64,000 nucleotides of DNA from Byssothecium circinans (GCA_010015675.1 ML977019.1:110237-174236), one strand, 5' to 3'; positions 48,406-59,971 are shown, counted from the stretch's first letter. Made by a program: numbers and translations. Notes: generated by a model not told the origin, from the sequence alone.

Positions 48406-48918
48406 GTGGAAGCGCGTCGGGTAGCGAGGAGGTTCCGAATACGATCGCAAGCGAGACCTGGGGATTGAAGCATGGGGCACGCTAGACTAGGATGCGATAT
48501 CGGCTGTTCGCTTGTGTCGTGTTTCATGCCCCAAAGCAATTTAGCGCAATGGATTGGGACGACAATAGCAACAACGAGTGAATGGCAAACTTTTGCAAAT
48601 CAAGTGATTGTGTACGAGCGACGAAACTGCAATCCAGGTAAAAAGATATTGAAATTCTGAACCAAGTTGATTGCGAGAGTAATTCGCGCTTTATACGAAG
48701 ATACTTACGTAATCCCGCTATCTCCATCCATCCCCAGCCGCTCGAACAGCTCTTTCCCCACACAATAACTTGGGCACGGATGAACGAATACAGGTGTTGT
48801 CCTGACGTCTTTTACCTCAATGAATTTTATGCATCTTTTCAGTGACTATCCCGAGATTACCGAGGGCCGCCGTGGGTTATTCTTGGATACTTGAAAGATG
48901 AACGGTTAGCTTATCGAT
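48406..48918. other. Intergenic upstream of the Zn2Cys6 gene
   Basis: About 510 bases with no supported gene. Confidence 0.45.
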
Positions 48919-51522
48919 ATGGCTACTTCAAGCAACAACACCAACCGAGTATCGAAGCGATCGTCTAATGCGTATGGCTAGCCCTGTCTTCACATCATGT
49001 GCATTTGCTAAGAGTGGTTTTTCGCTTTCAGGTGTTCTCGATGTCGACGGCAGAAGATCAAGTGCTCTGGCTTGCAGCCATGCGCGAATTGCACCAAGCG
49101 GAATCTTCGCTGCGAGTTTGATGATCGGGATATGAAGATATTAGTAACTCAGGGGTACTGTCACTCCTCAAAAACACAAACAAAATATGAGCATATTGGC
49201 TGACGGTGGGGATAGATATCTCGCGGACCTGAGGGAGAAAGTCGAGCGCCTGGAACGAAGTCATTCCATCGCAACAAATCCTCCACAACTGCGTAATGGA
49301 GACCAACCAGACGAAGGAGATACCCAACAGCCCGAACTAGATGGCGAGCAACACGAACAGAATCAAGCTGGCACCCGAGAGACGTCTCCAAAAGCGGAAC
49401 AAGGCGGTCGCGAAGATGCAGAACTAACAAATCCCCTACTTGAATCGCCTTCCAAGTTCATGTCATCGGCAACAGGCCGTTCTTGTAAGTTCTATATCAT
49501 ATGTGAGAGCACATTTCCTGACAGTGACGTAGTCTACCTCGGAACCTCATCAAACTGGTCCTTCCACGGCCAGATCCTCAGTCTCGTCCATGAACATACC
49601 AAGAGGACACCGCTTCCTAGCTCCGACCTCCTCTTCGATGGCGCCGCCTACGATTTACCTTGGGACGGCACTCGCAGCATCCCTGATGCTTGCACACCGA
49701 TAATCCCCAGCATCGACTACGCCATCTTCTTGATCAACGCAGTCAAGTTTCACTGTGCCCAGCTCGTCCATCTATTCGACGAAGAGGAGTTCATGTCGAA
49801 TCTCCACTCGTTCTACTCCAGAGCGGAAGACAAAGAATCCAAGTCGAGCCTGTGGTATGTCCACTTCTTGCTGATCATTGCCTTCGGGAAGACGTTTGTG
49901 CAAAATAAACATAATGGCGCGCAACCGCCCGGCGCCGACTTTTTCGTTCATGCGCTGCAGCTACTGCCGGAGACTAATCGGCTTGTTCGCGAGCCGATTC
50001 AAGCTGCGGAGATCTTGTGCTGCAAGGCGCTGTACTTGCAGGCCTTGGATTCGCGAAATGCAGCTTATGTTACGGTACGTTGCTCCTAACATTAACCCAT
50101 GGGAAGATACTAATGGTATGAAAAGATAGGCCAAGCCATGCGCATAGCGCTCGCCCAAGGCATCCACACAGATATGCCAATAGCAGACCTGGGAGAACCT
50201 CTCGTCGAGCGGTGTCGGAAAGTATGGTGGACCATCTATATCTTAGACCGACAAATGACGTCGCTCATGGGTCTTCCGCTATCAATCCGCGACGAGGATA
50301 TTTCATGTCGTCTTCCAACTTATCCCGGATCCGTGCAGCGCGCTGCAGCGCTCACCATGCAAATCAAGCTTGCGCGCATCTATGCCGAGATCGCTACGAG
50401 TACGTCCTTTTATCTTTTATTACCGTACGCGTGCTAATAGTGATATTCAGATGTCTACGGCGCCAAAGGCCGGCTCCGCAAGAAATTCGTCGTCAACATC
50501 AAAAAGGTCCTCGACGATCTCACACCCCTAGCAGAAGAACTTCGTCAATCCTTCCCGCTCCATCCCGATGAGCGGTTCGGAGGTATATCACGCATGCCAG
50601 CGCACCTCCATCTCCTCTACTACCAGGTACACAAATCGCCTCCCCTCCCACGCTTTCCGCAACTACAAATCTAACCACACCCCAGACAATCGTCGTTCTA
50701 ACAAGACCCCTCCTATTCTGCTGCCTGAAAAAAGTCTTCGAATCCCCCCGCGAAGTCGAACCCCTAACCACCTCGCTTAAAATCCGCCACTTACTCTCCA
50801 TGTCCCTTGAAGCGTCGCAGAAGATATTAAGTATACTGGAAAGCCTTCAGAGTCAAGGTCTCCTCGGTAAGCCATAACCCCAAAACAACCCTCTCAAACC
50901 ATCCGCATCAAACACATCCCACCTAACCTTTCAAACCCTAGAAACCTTCCTCCCCTGGGACCTCGACTCCCTCTTCGTCTCCACCCTAATCCTCATCATA
51001 AGCCGCTTCATCGACACTAGCCTCACACCGTACCCCGCGCAATGGGTCGAAAAGGCCTTTGCTTTCTTCGACATGATGACGTCGAGCGGGAACCGCATCG
51101 CGGAATTCCGTATCCGCGAACTGCGGAAGCTGGAGGAGATGCTTTCCGAGTACATAGTTTCGGGCCCGTACCTCCAGGCCCAGCAAGCTCCGTCTGCGAT
51201 GTCGCAGGCGACGGCCGGATATCCGCATCCGCATCCAGGAGCTCCAGGCAATGGGAACGGGGCCGGATTGGCGTTTCCTGCGGATATCCATGGACCTGCT
51301 GCTGGGGGTTATATGGGGCACCATCGCCATCAGGATTCTATAGCGGCGCTTACGAGTCTTAGTGATGAGGGGAGTGGGTTCGGCGATGACTTGACAGCGG
51401 AGCAGATTGTGAGTTTTGCTGAGACTATGGATATTGATATCGGGGGGCATGATTGGTTGAGTTTTGCGAATTTGGAGGGGTATCATCAGATGATGGGGCC
51501 GCAGGATTTGGGGATTGGTTGA
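48919..51522 (+). CDS. Zn2Cys6 transcription factor
   Basis: Eight exons: 48919-48971, 49032-49154, 49216-49484, 49533-50074, 50126-50399, 50451-50626, 50686-50866, 50942-51522; 732 aa. The N-terminus MATSSNNTNRVSKRSSNA is followed by the binuclear cluster ACSRCRRQKIKCSGLQPCANCTKRNLRC (about residues 18-45) and a short coiled coil YLADLREKVERLERS for dimerisation. The middle (about 150-550) is the fungal-specific regulator domain, with SFYLGTSSNWSF, AMRIALAQGIHTDM and VWWTIYILDRQMTSLMGLP. The tail is Gly/His/Pro rich, a likely activation region. Target genes are unknown. Its place among proline genes makes it a candidate PrnA-like local regulator, by position only. Confidence 0.92.
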
Positions 51523-51659
51523 AGATGGGGATTGGTTGCTTGGATATGTGGCTTTGGATTTGTATTGATTGTGGAAACGACTTGTTTATGACTTACGGAA
51601 GGAAACGAGAAATGAAAGATGTAATCACCTATTTACCTCCGAACCACGACCACCAGACC

Positions 51660-52880
51660 TCACATAATTTCATCCTCCAAGTCCAATACTATAGGATCAA
51701 TCGCATGGACCACAGGAAGAATCTCTCCATCACCTTCAGTACCAGTCTTTCCATGATCCCACATATTCAGCCCTGCAGCCCTCGCACTAGGTTCAAGGAC
51801 ACCCCAGGCTATCATCTTCTGCTCCCTCAAAGCTTGGGGACACAGAAGGCCGGTCTCTGTCAATGAAAGTGAGGCAGGATAGATCAAGTCGGTCTTGGAC
51901 TTTCCCTGAAACCATGGCGCTGCGAGTTCAGATGCGAGATGATCGCTGTCTTCCGATCGAGTAGATGCCTTTAAGAAGGGAAGTTTCTCGCTCGTTTCTT
52001 TAGTTGCTTTTTCGAAATTTAGGATTCCATTTTCGGTAACTTTTGCTGAGAGTTTTCGATGCGTGTCCAAAGCGCTGTCGAAACCCTCCTTGAGCTCTTG
52101 TAGGCGAGCATGTACTTGCTTTATCGTAGGAGCTTTTGTTCCATTCGGAGCCACACGTTCGAAGTCAGGGGTAGCGTTCGCAACTAGGGAGTGGAGGAGG
52201 TTTATGTTGTTGATGTTCTGGTTAGTGATGGCGTACAGCGTGATGAACTGGTTCTGATTGTCTCCTTCGACGCTCTGATTGAGCTGGTACAGTTCCTTCT
52301 TCGCCTCATCTCGTTCCTGTATAGCCATTTCACATTCGTTTCGAACCGTTTTTAGCTCTCGTTCGGCCTCTTCAAGATTCTCTTGACTAACATCTCGCTC
52401 TGCTCGTAGATCGTCACCTTCTTCCCGAGCTACGTGTTGCTCTCCTTCAACCTGCCGTAGTCGTTGTCGCAGCTGGTCAATCTCCTCACGTCCTTCTCTC
52501 AGCTGAGTCATTGCAATCCCCTGCTTGGCTTTGGCATTATCGCGTGCGACTTCTGCATCGTCTCGCGCCTGCTCGGCGTGACGTCTGGACTCGCACTCTT
52601 GATCGAGTCTCTTCTGGAGAGAGATCTGCAACACGTCGGTCAATAATCAATTCTGTAAGGAACTACACAATGAAAAACGTTCGTGGATTGCCTCTTGGAC
52701 GTGCTCTGGTATGTCCAAACTAGGCGCGAGGCATGATGACCCTACATGGCTGCCGTTTCCGGATTTGGACTCGTTCTTGCGTTTCTTTACAGGCTCGTTT
52801 TCGGAGGGAAGTGGTTGCTCGACTAGCTCGACTGGATGTGCATGGATTGATTTTCGTCGCTTAGGAGTTTTTGACGACAT
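51660..52880 (-). CDS. Hypothetical coiled-coil protein
   Basis: Two exons read leftward, 52880-52692 and 52625-51660; 384 aa. The N-terminal 60 residues are basic and Ser/Pro rich (MSSKTPKRRKSIHAH, PVKKRKNESKS), like a nuclear signal. Residues about 65-180 are an uninterrupted charged coiled coil (RRHAEQARDDAEVARDNAKAK...). The C-terminal 180 residues are a separate unknown domain ending LDLEDEIM. The intron boundary is uncertain: in-frame choices are a GC donor (CAAGAG|GCAATC, 66-base intron) or a weak GT donor 9 bases earlier. I do not recognise the family and give no function. It is convergent with the Zn2Cys6 gene. Confidence 0.75.
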
Positions 52881-53244
52881 GGTTGGGATCTATGTGTGGA
52901 TAGCGACCGGCAAGGTGTTGTGGAGCCAGAAGCTACGTTGAAGTGCGCAGTCCACGGGCAACAGTAAAGGAAAGATGAGAAGTCCTACGTGAGAGGAAGA
53001 TTTGAAGTTGACGTCGTAGGAGGTGAGAGGCAAGTGCGCCAACCTCAAATGAGGTGGGCTGGCACGTGTAGTACGCACGCACACGGCAAGAGCGCCCTGA
53101 CACTAGCACATAATGGCAAATACGACACACTCAACAAGATGTTGGAAGCTCGAATTGGGCTGCGAGTAGTAGCGGGAAGGTGAGTTGAAAGCGTTGGATT
53201 GAAGCTATGGAAGATGCAAGGAGGAACAACACACTCTATAGAAA
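52881..53244. other. Spacer between two minus-strand genes
   Basis: About 360 bases: the upstream side of the coiled-coil gene and the 3' end of the flavoprotein gene. Nothing else seen. Confidence 0.45.
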
Positions 53245-54561
53245 TCATAGTTTCGACACTACCGGCAAGTTCAAATCACGCAGTTCCTTCACATCACCTA
53301 TCCGCCAACTTACATCGTCACCATCCTTAGCTGTCTTGTTCTCAGGCGTAGAATCCCTCCATCGCCACCTAGCAATGCTCTGCTTCCCATCCGCCGCACT
53401 CAGAAGATCATTCACCCAGCGTCCAACAATTGGGAACATCTTGAACCCATGACCAGAGTCGCCAGAAAGCAATATGACCGATGATGATGTCCTGGGGACG
53501 TAGTCGACAATGAAGTCAGAGTCATTGGTGTCCGCGAACCAGCACAGGCTCTTCTCCACCAAAGGTCGGTCAGCAAGCGAGGGAAGCGTCTGCCTGAGAA
53601 GCTCGTGCATCTTCAACTCATCCTCCTTGGGCACGAAACCTCGACTTTGAGCTAACGACGGCGGCTCTGAGACGCCGGTAGAAGGGTTCGTGTTGATGTA
53701 TCCTCCACCCATGGGACACAGCTTGAGCAAGTTCGTCTTCGGGTCCGGCTCGAAGAAGAATCCAAGATCGCGTGCGTACGTGACTGGGATACCTCGAAGG
53801 GCAGCCGTCTCATCATCAGTGAGTCGCACGTGCGCGACGGACCATGACTTCGCAGACACGTGGGTGCCGATCTCGGGGACGATGTGAGTAGCTGCTGCTC
53901 CGGCCGCCACGATGACAAGAGATGCGGCGTGGAAGCGTCCATCTTTGGTCTTGACTCCAGTGCTCATGCGACTTGGGCCTGAGCCTGCGTATGTGATCTC
54001 TTGAACTGCACCCACACGCTCGCCGAGGAAGAACTTGACGCCATTGGCGCTGGCGGTCTGGTGGATTCCACGGAGTGCGTTCGCAGAGTGCACATAGCCA
54101 TCGTACCGGTTGATGTACCCTCTCCAACCTGGCATCGCGCCGTCAAATTGCCAGGCGTGCTGTCGGATATCATCGCGCCCACCAATGTTGGAAACGAATG
54201 GCTTCATCTCAGGATGCTTCTCGGCAGCTGCTTGGAAGCGGCGCATAGTGTCAACCGCCTTCTGTGCGCCCTTCTCCGAAACGCAGTTCAGGAAGCCAAC
54301 GCGATGGAAGTAAGGCGCATATAGCGGAGTTTTCCATTTTTTCGCTGCTTCAATGGCAAGGTCGGTGTAGAAGTCATCTTCATATTCCGCGCGCATAATT
54401 TTGTTCAGATCATTGCCCGCGGACCATCGTGAGGGAATCTCGGCGTCCTTCTCAAAGACCGTGATATTCGTGTATCCGCGCTGGGAGAGCTCGAGGGCCG
54501 TGGAGAGGCCAAAGGCGCCGCCGCCAATGATGGCTATTGATGAATTTTTGGAAGTTGGCAT
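53245..54561 (-). CDS. FAD amine oxidase, fructosyl amino acid oxidase / sarcosine oxidase family, peroxisomal
   Basis: Single exon, 438 aa. It begins MPTSKNSSIAIIGGGAFGLSTALELSQRGY, a Rossmann dinucleotide site GGGAFG, then VFEKDAEIPSRWSAGNDLNKIMRAEY near the FAD-attachment region. Later come LVIVAAGAAATHIVPE, CWFADTNDSDFIVDYVP and LLSGDSGHGFKMFPIVG. The last three residues are SKL, a peroxisomal import signal, as in fungal amadoriases. Length equals typical fructosyl amine oxidases (about 437). The family oxidises glycated or secondary amines, releasing H2O2; relatives act on sarcosine, pipecolate or saccharopine. The true substrate is not known. The Met at 54561 is preferred over one 15 codons upstream because the FAD motif then starts at the usual distance. 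Confidence 0.9.
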   Translation of the reverse strand: MPTSKNSSIAIIGGGAFGLSTALELSQRGYTNITVFEKDAEIPSRWSAGNDLNKIMRAEYEDDFYTDLAIEAAKKWKTPLYAPYFHRVGFLNCVSEKGAQKAVDTMRRFQAAAEKHPEMKPFVSNIGGRDDIRQHAWQFDGAMPGWRGYINRYDGYVHSANALRGIHQTASANGVKFFLGERVGAVQEITYAGSGPSRMSTGVKTKDGRFHAASLVIVAAGAAATHIVPEIGTHVSAKSWSVAHVRLTDDETAALRGIPVTYARDLGFFFEPDPKTNLLKLCPMGGGYINTNPSTGVSEPPSLAQSRGFVPKEDELKMHELLRQTLPSLADRPLVEKSLCWFADTNDSDFIVDYVPRTSSSVILLSGDSGHGFKMFPIVGRWVNDLLSAADGKQSIARWRWRDSTPENKTAKDGDDVSWRIGDVKELRDLNLPVVSKL

Positions 54562-54994
54562 AATGCAGATCCTGGATGAGAGAATCAGCAGGTAGGAGAG
54601 ACGCAAAGACTACTGAGCGATAAAAAGCAGCGTTTCGTGGAGACATTGCTGTTGATGCCTTTTTGATAGAGCCATAGCTCCCCCCACACATTGCAAGGGT
54701 AGCTCCATCATCGCACGACCTGCTATCGTCACTGACGACTTTTGTTTCCTGCACGCTCGGGAGACTCGCCGTCGCTTTCGGTTGAGGAATCCGCCGCCTA
54801 CGCTTCTGCCACTGATTGGGTGGGACAGCGAGCGAATCGCGAGTGGGCCGGACTACGCTGGTCCTACTTCGCTTAGCATCGGTCAACACGATTCGAGCCA
54901 GCAAAACCATCGGCGGTGAAAGCCTGTGCGTAATCAGAAGAAGTCATGCTGCATTCGTGGTTGCTTGAACTGATCGGTCGACAATTGCATTGTA
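54562..54994. promoter_or_regulatory. Divergent promoter between flavoprotein and membrane-protein genes
   Basis: About 430 bases between two starts. No specific motif is claimed. Confidence 0.45.
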
Positions 54995-56000
54995 ATGTCA
55001 CTTTCCATGGACCGGAAAATCGATAGCGAACATACAGCGCAAAGTCGACAATATGGCACTCTCTGGAAGAAGATAGCAGGAGATATCTCCGCAGCCGCGA
55101 TATCTGCAACCCTCATATCACCAGTTATAACTGCTATAGATCGGTTTGTAGCCATTCCGCAGCACTTTTCCCAACACAACTGACAGAATCAGATCCGTCG
55201 TCGAAAACGCCGCTTCGACTCAGAAGTCGCTTCGCTCAACACTTCAAACAAATATTTTCTGCACATTCCGCCATCCGCGCCTTTTCTTCAGCGCAAAGCC
55301 TTTTTTCCTGGTGTGGACGCTGTATGCGGCGACATACACGACTGCAAACACGACAGATACGCTCACGAGGACTTTTCTGGAAAAGAAAGATAGGGTGCTT
55401 GCGGAGACTATTACTTTCCTGACGACTTGCGTGGTCAACGTGCCATTGGGAGTGTGGAAAGATGTCGGGTTCGTGAAAGCCTACGGAGGCAACACAGCGG
55501 CGATACCATCACCAAAAAATATCCCAGCTTCTCCGGGAGCGACAGCAACTTCCGAGGCGGGAGCGGCAGCATCACCGATATCGAAAAAGCCGACGCCCAG
55601 CCTCCAAACGCCAAAGTTCCCCAAAGTTGTAGTCACGACGTTCCTCCTTCGCGACGCTGTTACGATTTATGGATCTTTCATTCTGCCTCCCATCGTCTCG
55701 GATGCTCTCCCGACGACTTTCCTTCCAGACCCGGCGGCGAGAATGGCAGCTACGCAGCTTTTTGTGCCGGTATTGTCGCAGCTTATAGTCACGCCTGTGC
55801 ATCTGCTGGGGCTGGATTTGTACAGTCATCCGAAGAATGAAGGAAGCGCTGCGAGAGCGAGAAGGATACGGAAATTGCTTGGGCCGGCGACGTTGTTAAG
55901 GTGTGTAAGGATTGTGCCAGCTTTTGGAGTGGGCGGGATTGCGAATAGAGAGACGAGGGAGTGGTTACATGGCGGCACTGAGGATGGAGACCGGGATTGA
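54995..56000 (+). CDS. Hypothetical multi-pass membrane protein (carrier-like)
   Basis: Two exons, 54995-55143 and 55187-56000, with a 43-base intron (donor GTTTGT); 320 aa. It starts MSLSMDRKIDSEHTAQSRQYG. Hydrophobic stretches are ISAAAISATLISPVITAI, PFFLVWTLYAATYTT, ETITFLTTCVVNVPLGVW and TFLLRDAVTIYGSFILPP, plus two near the C-terminus. Spacing and the repeated long helices resemble a degenerate mitochondrial carrier without clear PxDxxK motifs. A low-complexity Pro/Ala/Ser loop lies at about residues 160-195. I do not recognise the precise family. Organelle membrane location is likely; function is not assigned. Confidence 0.78.
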
Positions 56001-57043
56001 GAAGTAATGGCAGAAAGAAACGATGTGGAAACCATACTTTTTAGAACGTATCCAAGGGATGGCACCCAATACTTTGCTTGGGAAATTTTATAGCTAATTC
56101 TCCAACATTATCTTCCCGCGAGAGCACACTATCAGTGACTAAGTTCTTCGCAGTGAAGCGCAATGCCTATCCCGAAGAAAGAGCTATCTACTGAGAATAC
56201 ACCTTGACCACGTTTATCGATTTCAAACTACCAGTGCATCACTTAGCGCTCAGATGAGTTACGATCAAGAGGCCCCCTCGGCGGAAGGCTCCTTACCGCT
56301 CATCAGCTGCATATCCACAATCAATACTCCGTCGTAAACCTTGCGTACTTCAACGCATGCAGTGAGTAATATAGATTATAGTCCTGGTCCTTTTTCCCCG
56401 AATAGGTAGTCCAACCACTAGCTAGATAAAGGCCAACGACATCGGAGCATGTTAGCGAGTCCAAACCGGCAGCACAACCCGTACAAAGGGTCCAACGGCA
56501 ATCCAACCGTCCTTGCCACGCACACCTCTACGCACTCGAACGTACCTAGAACGAAGCATGACGCATGCAAGTTCCATCTATCTTAGGCCGACGCTAGCCA
56601 TACCCCGCGCCCATCGAACGCTCCGATGGCGGTAGCCAGTATGAATGCCCAATTACAACTACATTCCAGACTCTTCTTATCACTCGTCCCTCGAGCGCGG
56701 TACCAAAGACTAGCCAGACTATCTTGCTATGCGAATCGGACGCGCGCCCGTTGAGCTTGCGTGTTCGAGAAGGGTAAGTGAACACGAAGGAAAGGTCACG
56801 AGGGCGAATGCGATCCTACGCTGCGTGTTACGGACGGTATCATCATACGCGAGGCGGGGTTATGATGGAGAACAAGAGTAGTTGGCAATATAGCGAGATA
56901 GGAGGCACTGGTGAATGGTATATTGATTGAACCGTTCTTACTTTTCTATCCCCGCCTTCCAACTGTGTCTTGTCTATACCTTTCTCCTCACTTTATTATC
57001 TTGCCTTCTCCTTTGCTGAATACCTGAATCCTACGGCGGTATC
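56001..57043. other. Intergenic, about 1 kb, upstream of proline dehydrogenase
   Basis: No gene is supported. Near the right end there are single GATA-type matches (AGATAG near 56897, TTATCT near 56996) in the presumed proline dehydrogenase promoter. Confidence 0.45.
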
Positions 57044-58570
57044 ATGATCACAAACCGACTGGGCGTATCGACTTCGAGAGCGATTGTCAAGTCGGGTCAT
57101 GGCGGCATCGTCAGCACAACATGCCTTCAAGTGCGGTTGAACTCTACAACGGCACTGCCCCGAACATCAGCAGGCAAGAATGAAGGCACAAGCACATCTA
57201 CAGAAACAAGCACAGCAGCTGCCGTCAATGCTCCTTTAGCAGTCATGCCCACGGGCATGCTCCTGCGATCCCTCTTCATCGCCACCGTCTCTTCCAACCG
57301 CTTCCTCCTCATTCCCTCCCTCCACATCCTTTCATTTCTCTCAAAACCGGGCCGGAGCTACTTCCTCAACGCCGACCGGAACCCGGTCCTCCACGCCATT
57401 CTGAAGAAAACTTTCTACGATCAGTTCTGCGCGGGCGAGACGCTCAACGAGACTACGGCTTGCGTGCAGAGTTTCCGGGAGCTAGGGTTCAAGGGATTTA
57501 TTCTCACGTACGCAAAAGAGCTGGTCATGGATAAGAAGACGCAGGCCGAGACTGGACTTGAGAATGGCGTCAAGGTGAAGAAGGCAAAGGTCGCAGACAC
57601 ATTCGACAAGCACATTGAGGAATGGCGAGTAGGCACGCTGCAGACTCTGGAACAAATCGGTGATGGCGATATTCTAGCTCTCAAGTAAGTTCCTACTCTT
57701 CGAAACCCCCCCTACTTTCAAGTCAAGTATCCTCAGGACTAATTCTATGGCAGGACAACTGGTGCCGGCCCCTCCGTCACCGACGCCTTCACAGCCGGCG
57801 ACCTCCCCCCGGAGCAGATGATGCTCGCCCTCGAAGAAATCGCCACAAAGTGCCGCGAACGCGGTGTCCGCATCATCGTCGACGCCGAATCCCAAGCCTT
57901 CCAACACGGCATCGGACGCACCACGCTCGACCTCATGCGCAAATTCAACCGCGGACCGAAAAACGAAGTCCTCATCTGGAACACGTACCAAGCCTACCTC
58001 AAGCGCACGCCCGGCGTACTAGCCGAGCATCTCGCTGCCGCTCAGAAAGAGGGCTTCACGCTGGGCTTGAAAGTAGTGCGAGGCGCTTACATTCTCTCCG
58101 ACGACCGCTCGTTGATCCACGATACTAAGCAGGATACTGATGATGCGTATAATGCGATCGCTCAAGGTGCTCTCCGGCAAGAGATTGGAGAGTTTGGTAC
58201 TTCTCGACCTTTCCCGGCTGTGAACTTACTCCTCGCTTCTCATAACCGGGAGAGTTTGCTCGGTGCCCACCGTCTGCACCAACAACGTCTCGCCGCCAAT
58301 CTTCCCACCGTTCCCGTCACATACGCACAACTACACGGTATGTCCGATGATGTGAGTTTCTCATTGTTGCAGGAGAAGGGTGCAGATGGCGAGGCGCCGG
58401 CTGTGTACAAGTGCTCTACCTGGGGAACTATGGGCGAGTGCTTGGGATACCTGCTCCGAAGGGCAGTGGAGAATAGAGATGCGGTTCTCCGGACGAAGGA
58501 TGAGTTTTGGGCTTTGAGAAAGGAGGTTGGACGGCGAGTGAGATCGAAGTTCTCTTCATCTTCTTCATAG
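57044..58570 (+). CDS. PUT1: Proline dehydrogenase (proline oxidase), mitochondrial
   Basis: Two exons, 57044-57684 and 57754-58570; 485 aa. The N-terminus MITNRLGVSTSRAIVKSGH is a basic mitochondrial presequence. The barrel domain shows KTFYDQFCAGETLNET, LGFKGFILTYAKE, IIVDAESQAFQHGIGRTTLDL, VLIWNTYQAYLKRT, LKVVRGAYILSD, FPAVNLLLASHNRESLLGAH and VTYAQLHGMSDDVS. It ends YLLRRAVENRDAVLRTKDEFWALRKEV, the substrate-binding Arg pair region. The FAD enzyme oxidises proline to P5C and passes electrons to quinone. Homologue of yeast PUT1 and Aspergillus prnD. A hydroxyproline-using form (PRODH2 type) cannot be told apart by eye. Just downstream, on the same strand, is P5C reductase. Confidence 0.95.
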
Positions 58571-59002
58571 ACAGGGAATGGTGCATGTGTACACGATAAC
58601 GCGACCATGAAATTTTTAACGTTTTTGAATATTAGCACAATGGAAATCTTAGAATTCTTTCATCATGCGGTTTTCATCTTCGCTTATCGTACAATGGGAA
58701 TTTGTGTGCCTTTCCCCTCGCCCCTCGCGTTCGTTAAAGGACTAAGATGTGATGTTTGTCCGCGGGGTTCATGGATGACAATTGGTGGGCCAAAGACGCA
58801 GTCCCAACGGGTTCTGAACCGTGACTGCCCCACTGCGATATCGCAGTGCTCCCGTAGCGTCCGCAATAGCTTTTAGGTAGATCTATCCGCTTTCACCGAC
58901 GTCATATCAACAAACACGAGAACACTCTCTCCCAAAACCTTCGAAAACTCCCACTCCATATCCCCACAGATCCTAACGACCTCGCCAGACAGCAACGGAA
59001 TC
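58571..59002. other. Spacer between proline dehydrogenase and P5C reductase
   Basis: About 430 bases holding the 3' end of one gene and the promoter of the next. Nothing else seen. Confidence 0.45.
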
Positions 59003-59971
59003 ATGGCCAACTCAACCCTCTGCATCCTAGGCTGCGGTACGTCCCAATCCATTCTACCCAGACCTCACTCTAACATCCACCCAGGCAATCTCGGCACCGC
59101 AATCCTAAAATCCCTCCTCAACAATCCCCAAAAAGACACCGCCGCATCATTCACCCACTACACCGCCTGCGTGCACAGCGCCTCCTCGTCCCAACGCCTC
59201 TCCTCCCAATTCCCCGAGCAAGAAAAAAACGGAACATTAACAATTTCCCGCAACGACAACATCGCAGCAGCCACCTCGTCGACCACAATAATCCTCGGCG
59301 TCGACCCCTCGCAAGTCTCCTCCACGCTCGCCGAACCCGGCCTCGCCGCCGCGCTCAAGGGAAAACTCCTCATCAGCGTAGCCGCAGGATGGGAGCGCCA
59401 GGACATCGAAGCCCTGATCCCCACCGCCAGCTCGACGACGTCTGAAAAAGATCGAACCTGGGTCCTCCGCACACTCCCCAACATCGCAGCCCTGGTCTCC
59501 CAATCCCTCATCGCAATCGAGGATCCCGATCCCGCGTTCCCAGCCCACCACCTCGACACCGCCAATGCAATCTTCTCGCAGGTCGGCGCTACGGTCCACA
59601 TCGAGCCGCGGCACATGCCTGCCACGACGGCCGTAGGCGGGTCGACGCCCGCGTTCTTCGCGATTATATGTGATGCGCTGATAGATGCTTCGGTTGCCGT
59701 GGGCGTGCCGAGGGAGAAGGCGCAGCAGATGATTTATCAGAGTATGATGGGTACGGCAGCAATGCTGAAGAGTGGGGTTCATCCGGGGGTTTTGAGGGAC
59801 CAGGGGACGAGTCCCGAGGGGTGCACGATTGCGGGGGTTATGGTGCTTGAGGAGGGTGGGGTGAGGGGCACGGTGGGGCGGGCGTTGAGGGAGGCAGTTA
59901 CGGTTGCGAGGTTGATGGGGAAGGAGGAGCATTTGAATGATACGAGGCATCCTGCGGATGGGAGTCGGTGA
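59003..59971 (+). CDS. PRO3: Pyrroline-5-carboxylate reductase
   Basis: Two exons, 59003-59036 and 59085-59971, with a 48-base intron; 306 aa. The splice creates the NAD(P)-binding motif ILGCGNLGTAIL. Then come IILGVDPSQV, LLISVAAGW, VLRTLPNIAALV (conserved RxMPN-like site, here LRTLPN), STPAFFAIICDALIDASVAVGV and the family signature GTSPEGCTIAGVMVLEEGGVRG. It reduces P5C to proline, the opposite direction to its neighbour proline dehydrogenase. No targeting signal is seen, so it is likely cytosolic. Length is a little over the yeast enzyme (286 aa). Having both directions of the cycle side by side is unusual. Confidence 0.94.
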   Translation: MANSTLCILGCGTSQSILPRPHSNIHPGNLGTAILKSLLNNPQKDTAASFTHYTACVHSASSSQRLSSQFPEQEKNGTLTISRNDNIAAATSSTTIILGVDPSQVSSTLAEPGLAAALKGKLLISVAAGWERQDIEALIPTASSTTSEKDRTWVLRTLPNIAALVSQSLIAIEDPDPAFPAHHLDTANAIFSQVGATVHIEPRHMPATTAVGGSTPAFFAIICDALIDASVAVGVPREKAQQMIYQSMMGTAAMLKSGVHPGVLRDQGTSPEGCTIAGVMVLEEGGVRGTVGRALREAVTVARLMGKEEHLNDTRHPADGSR

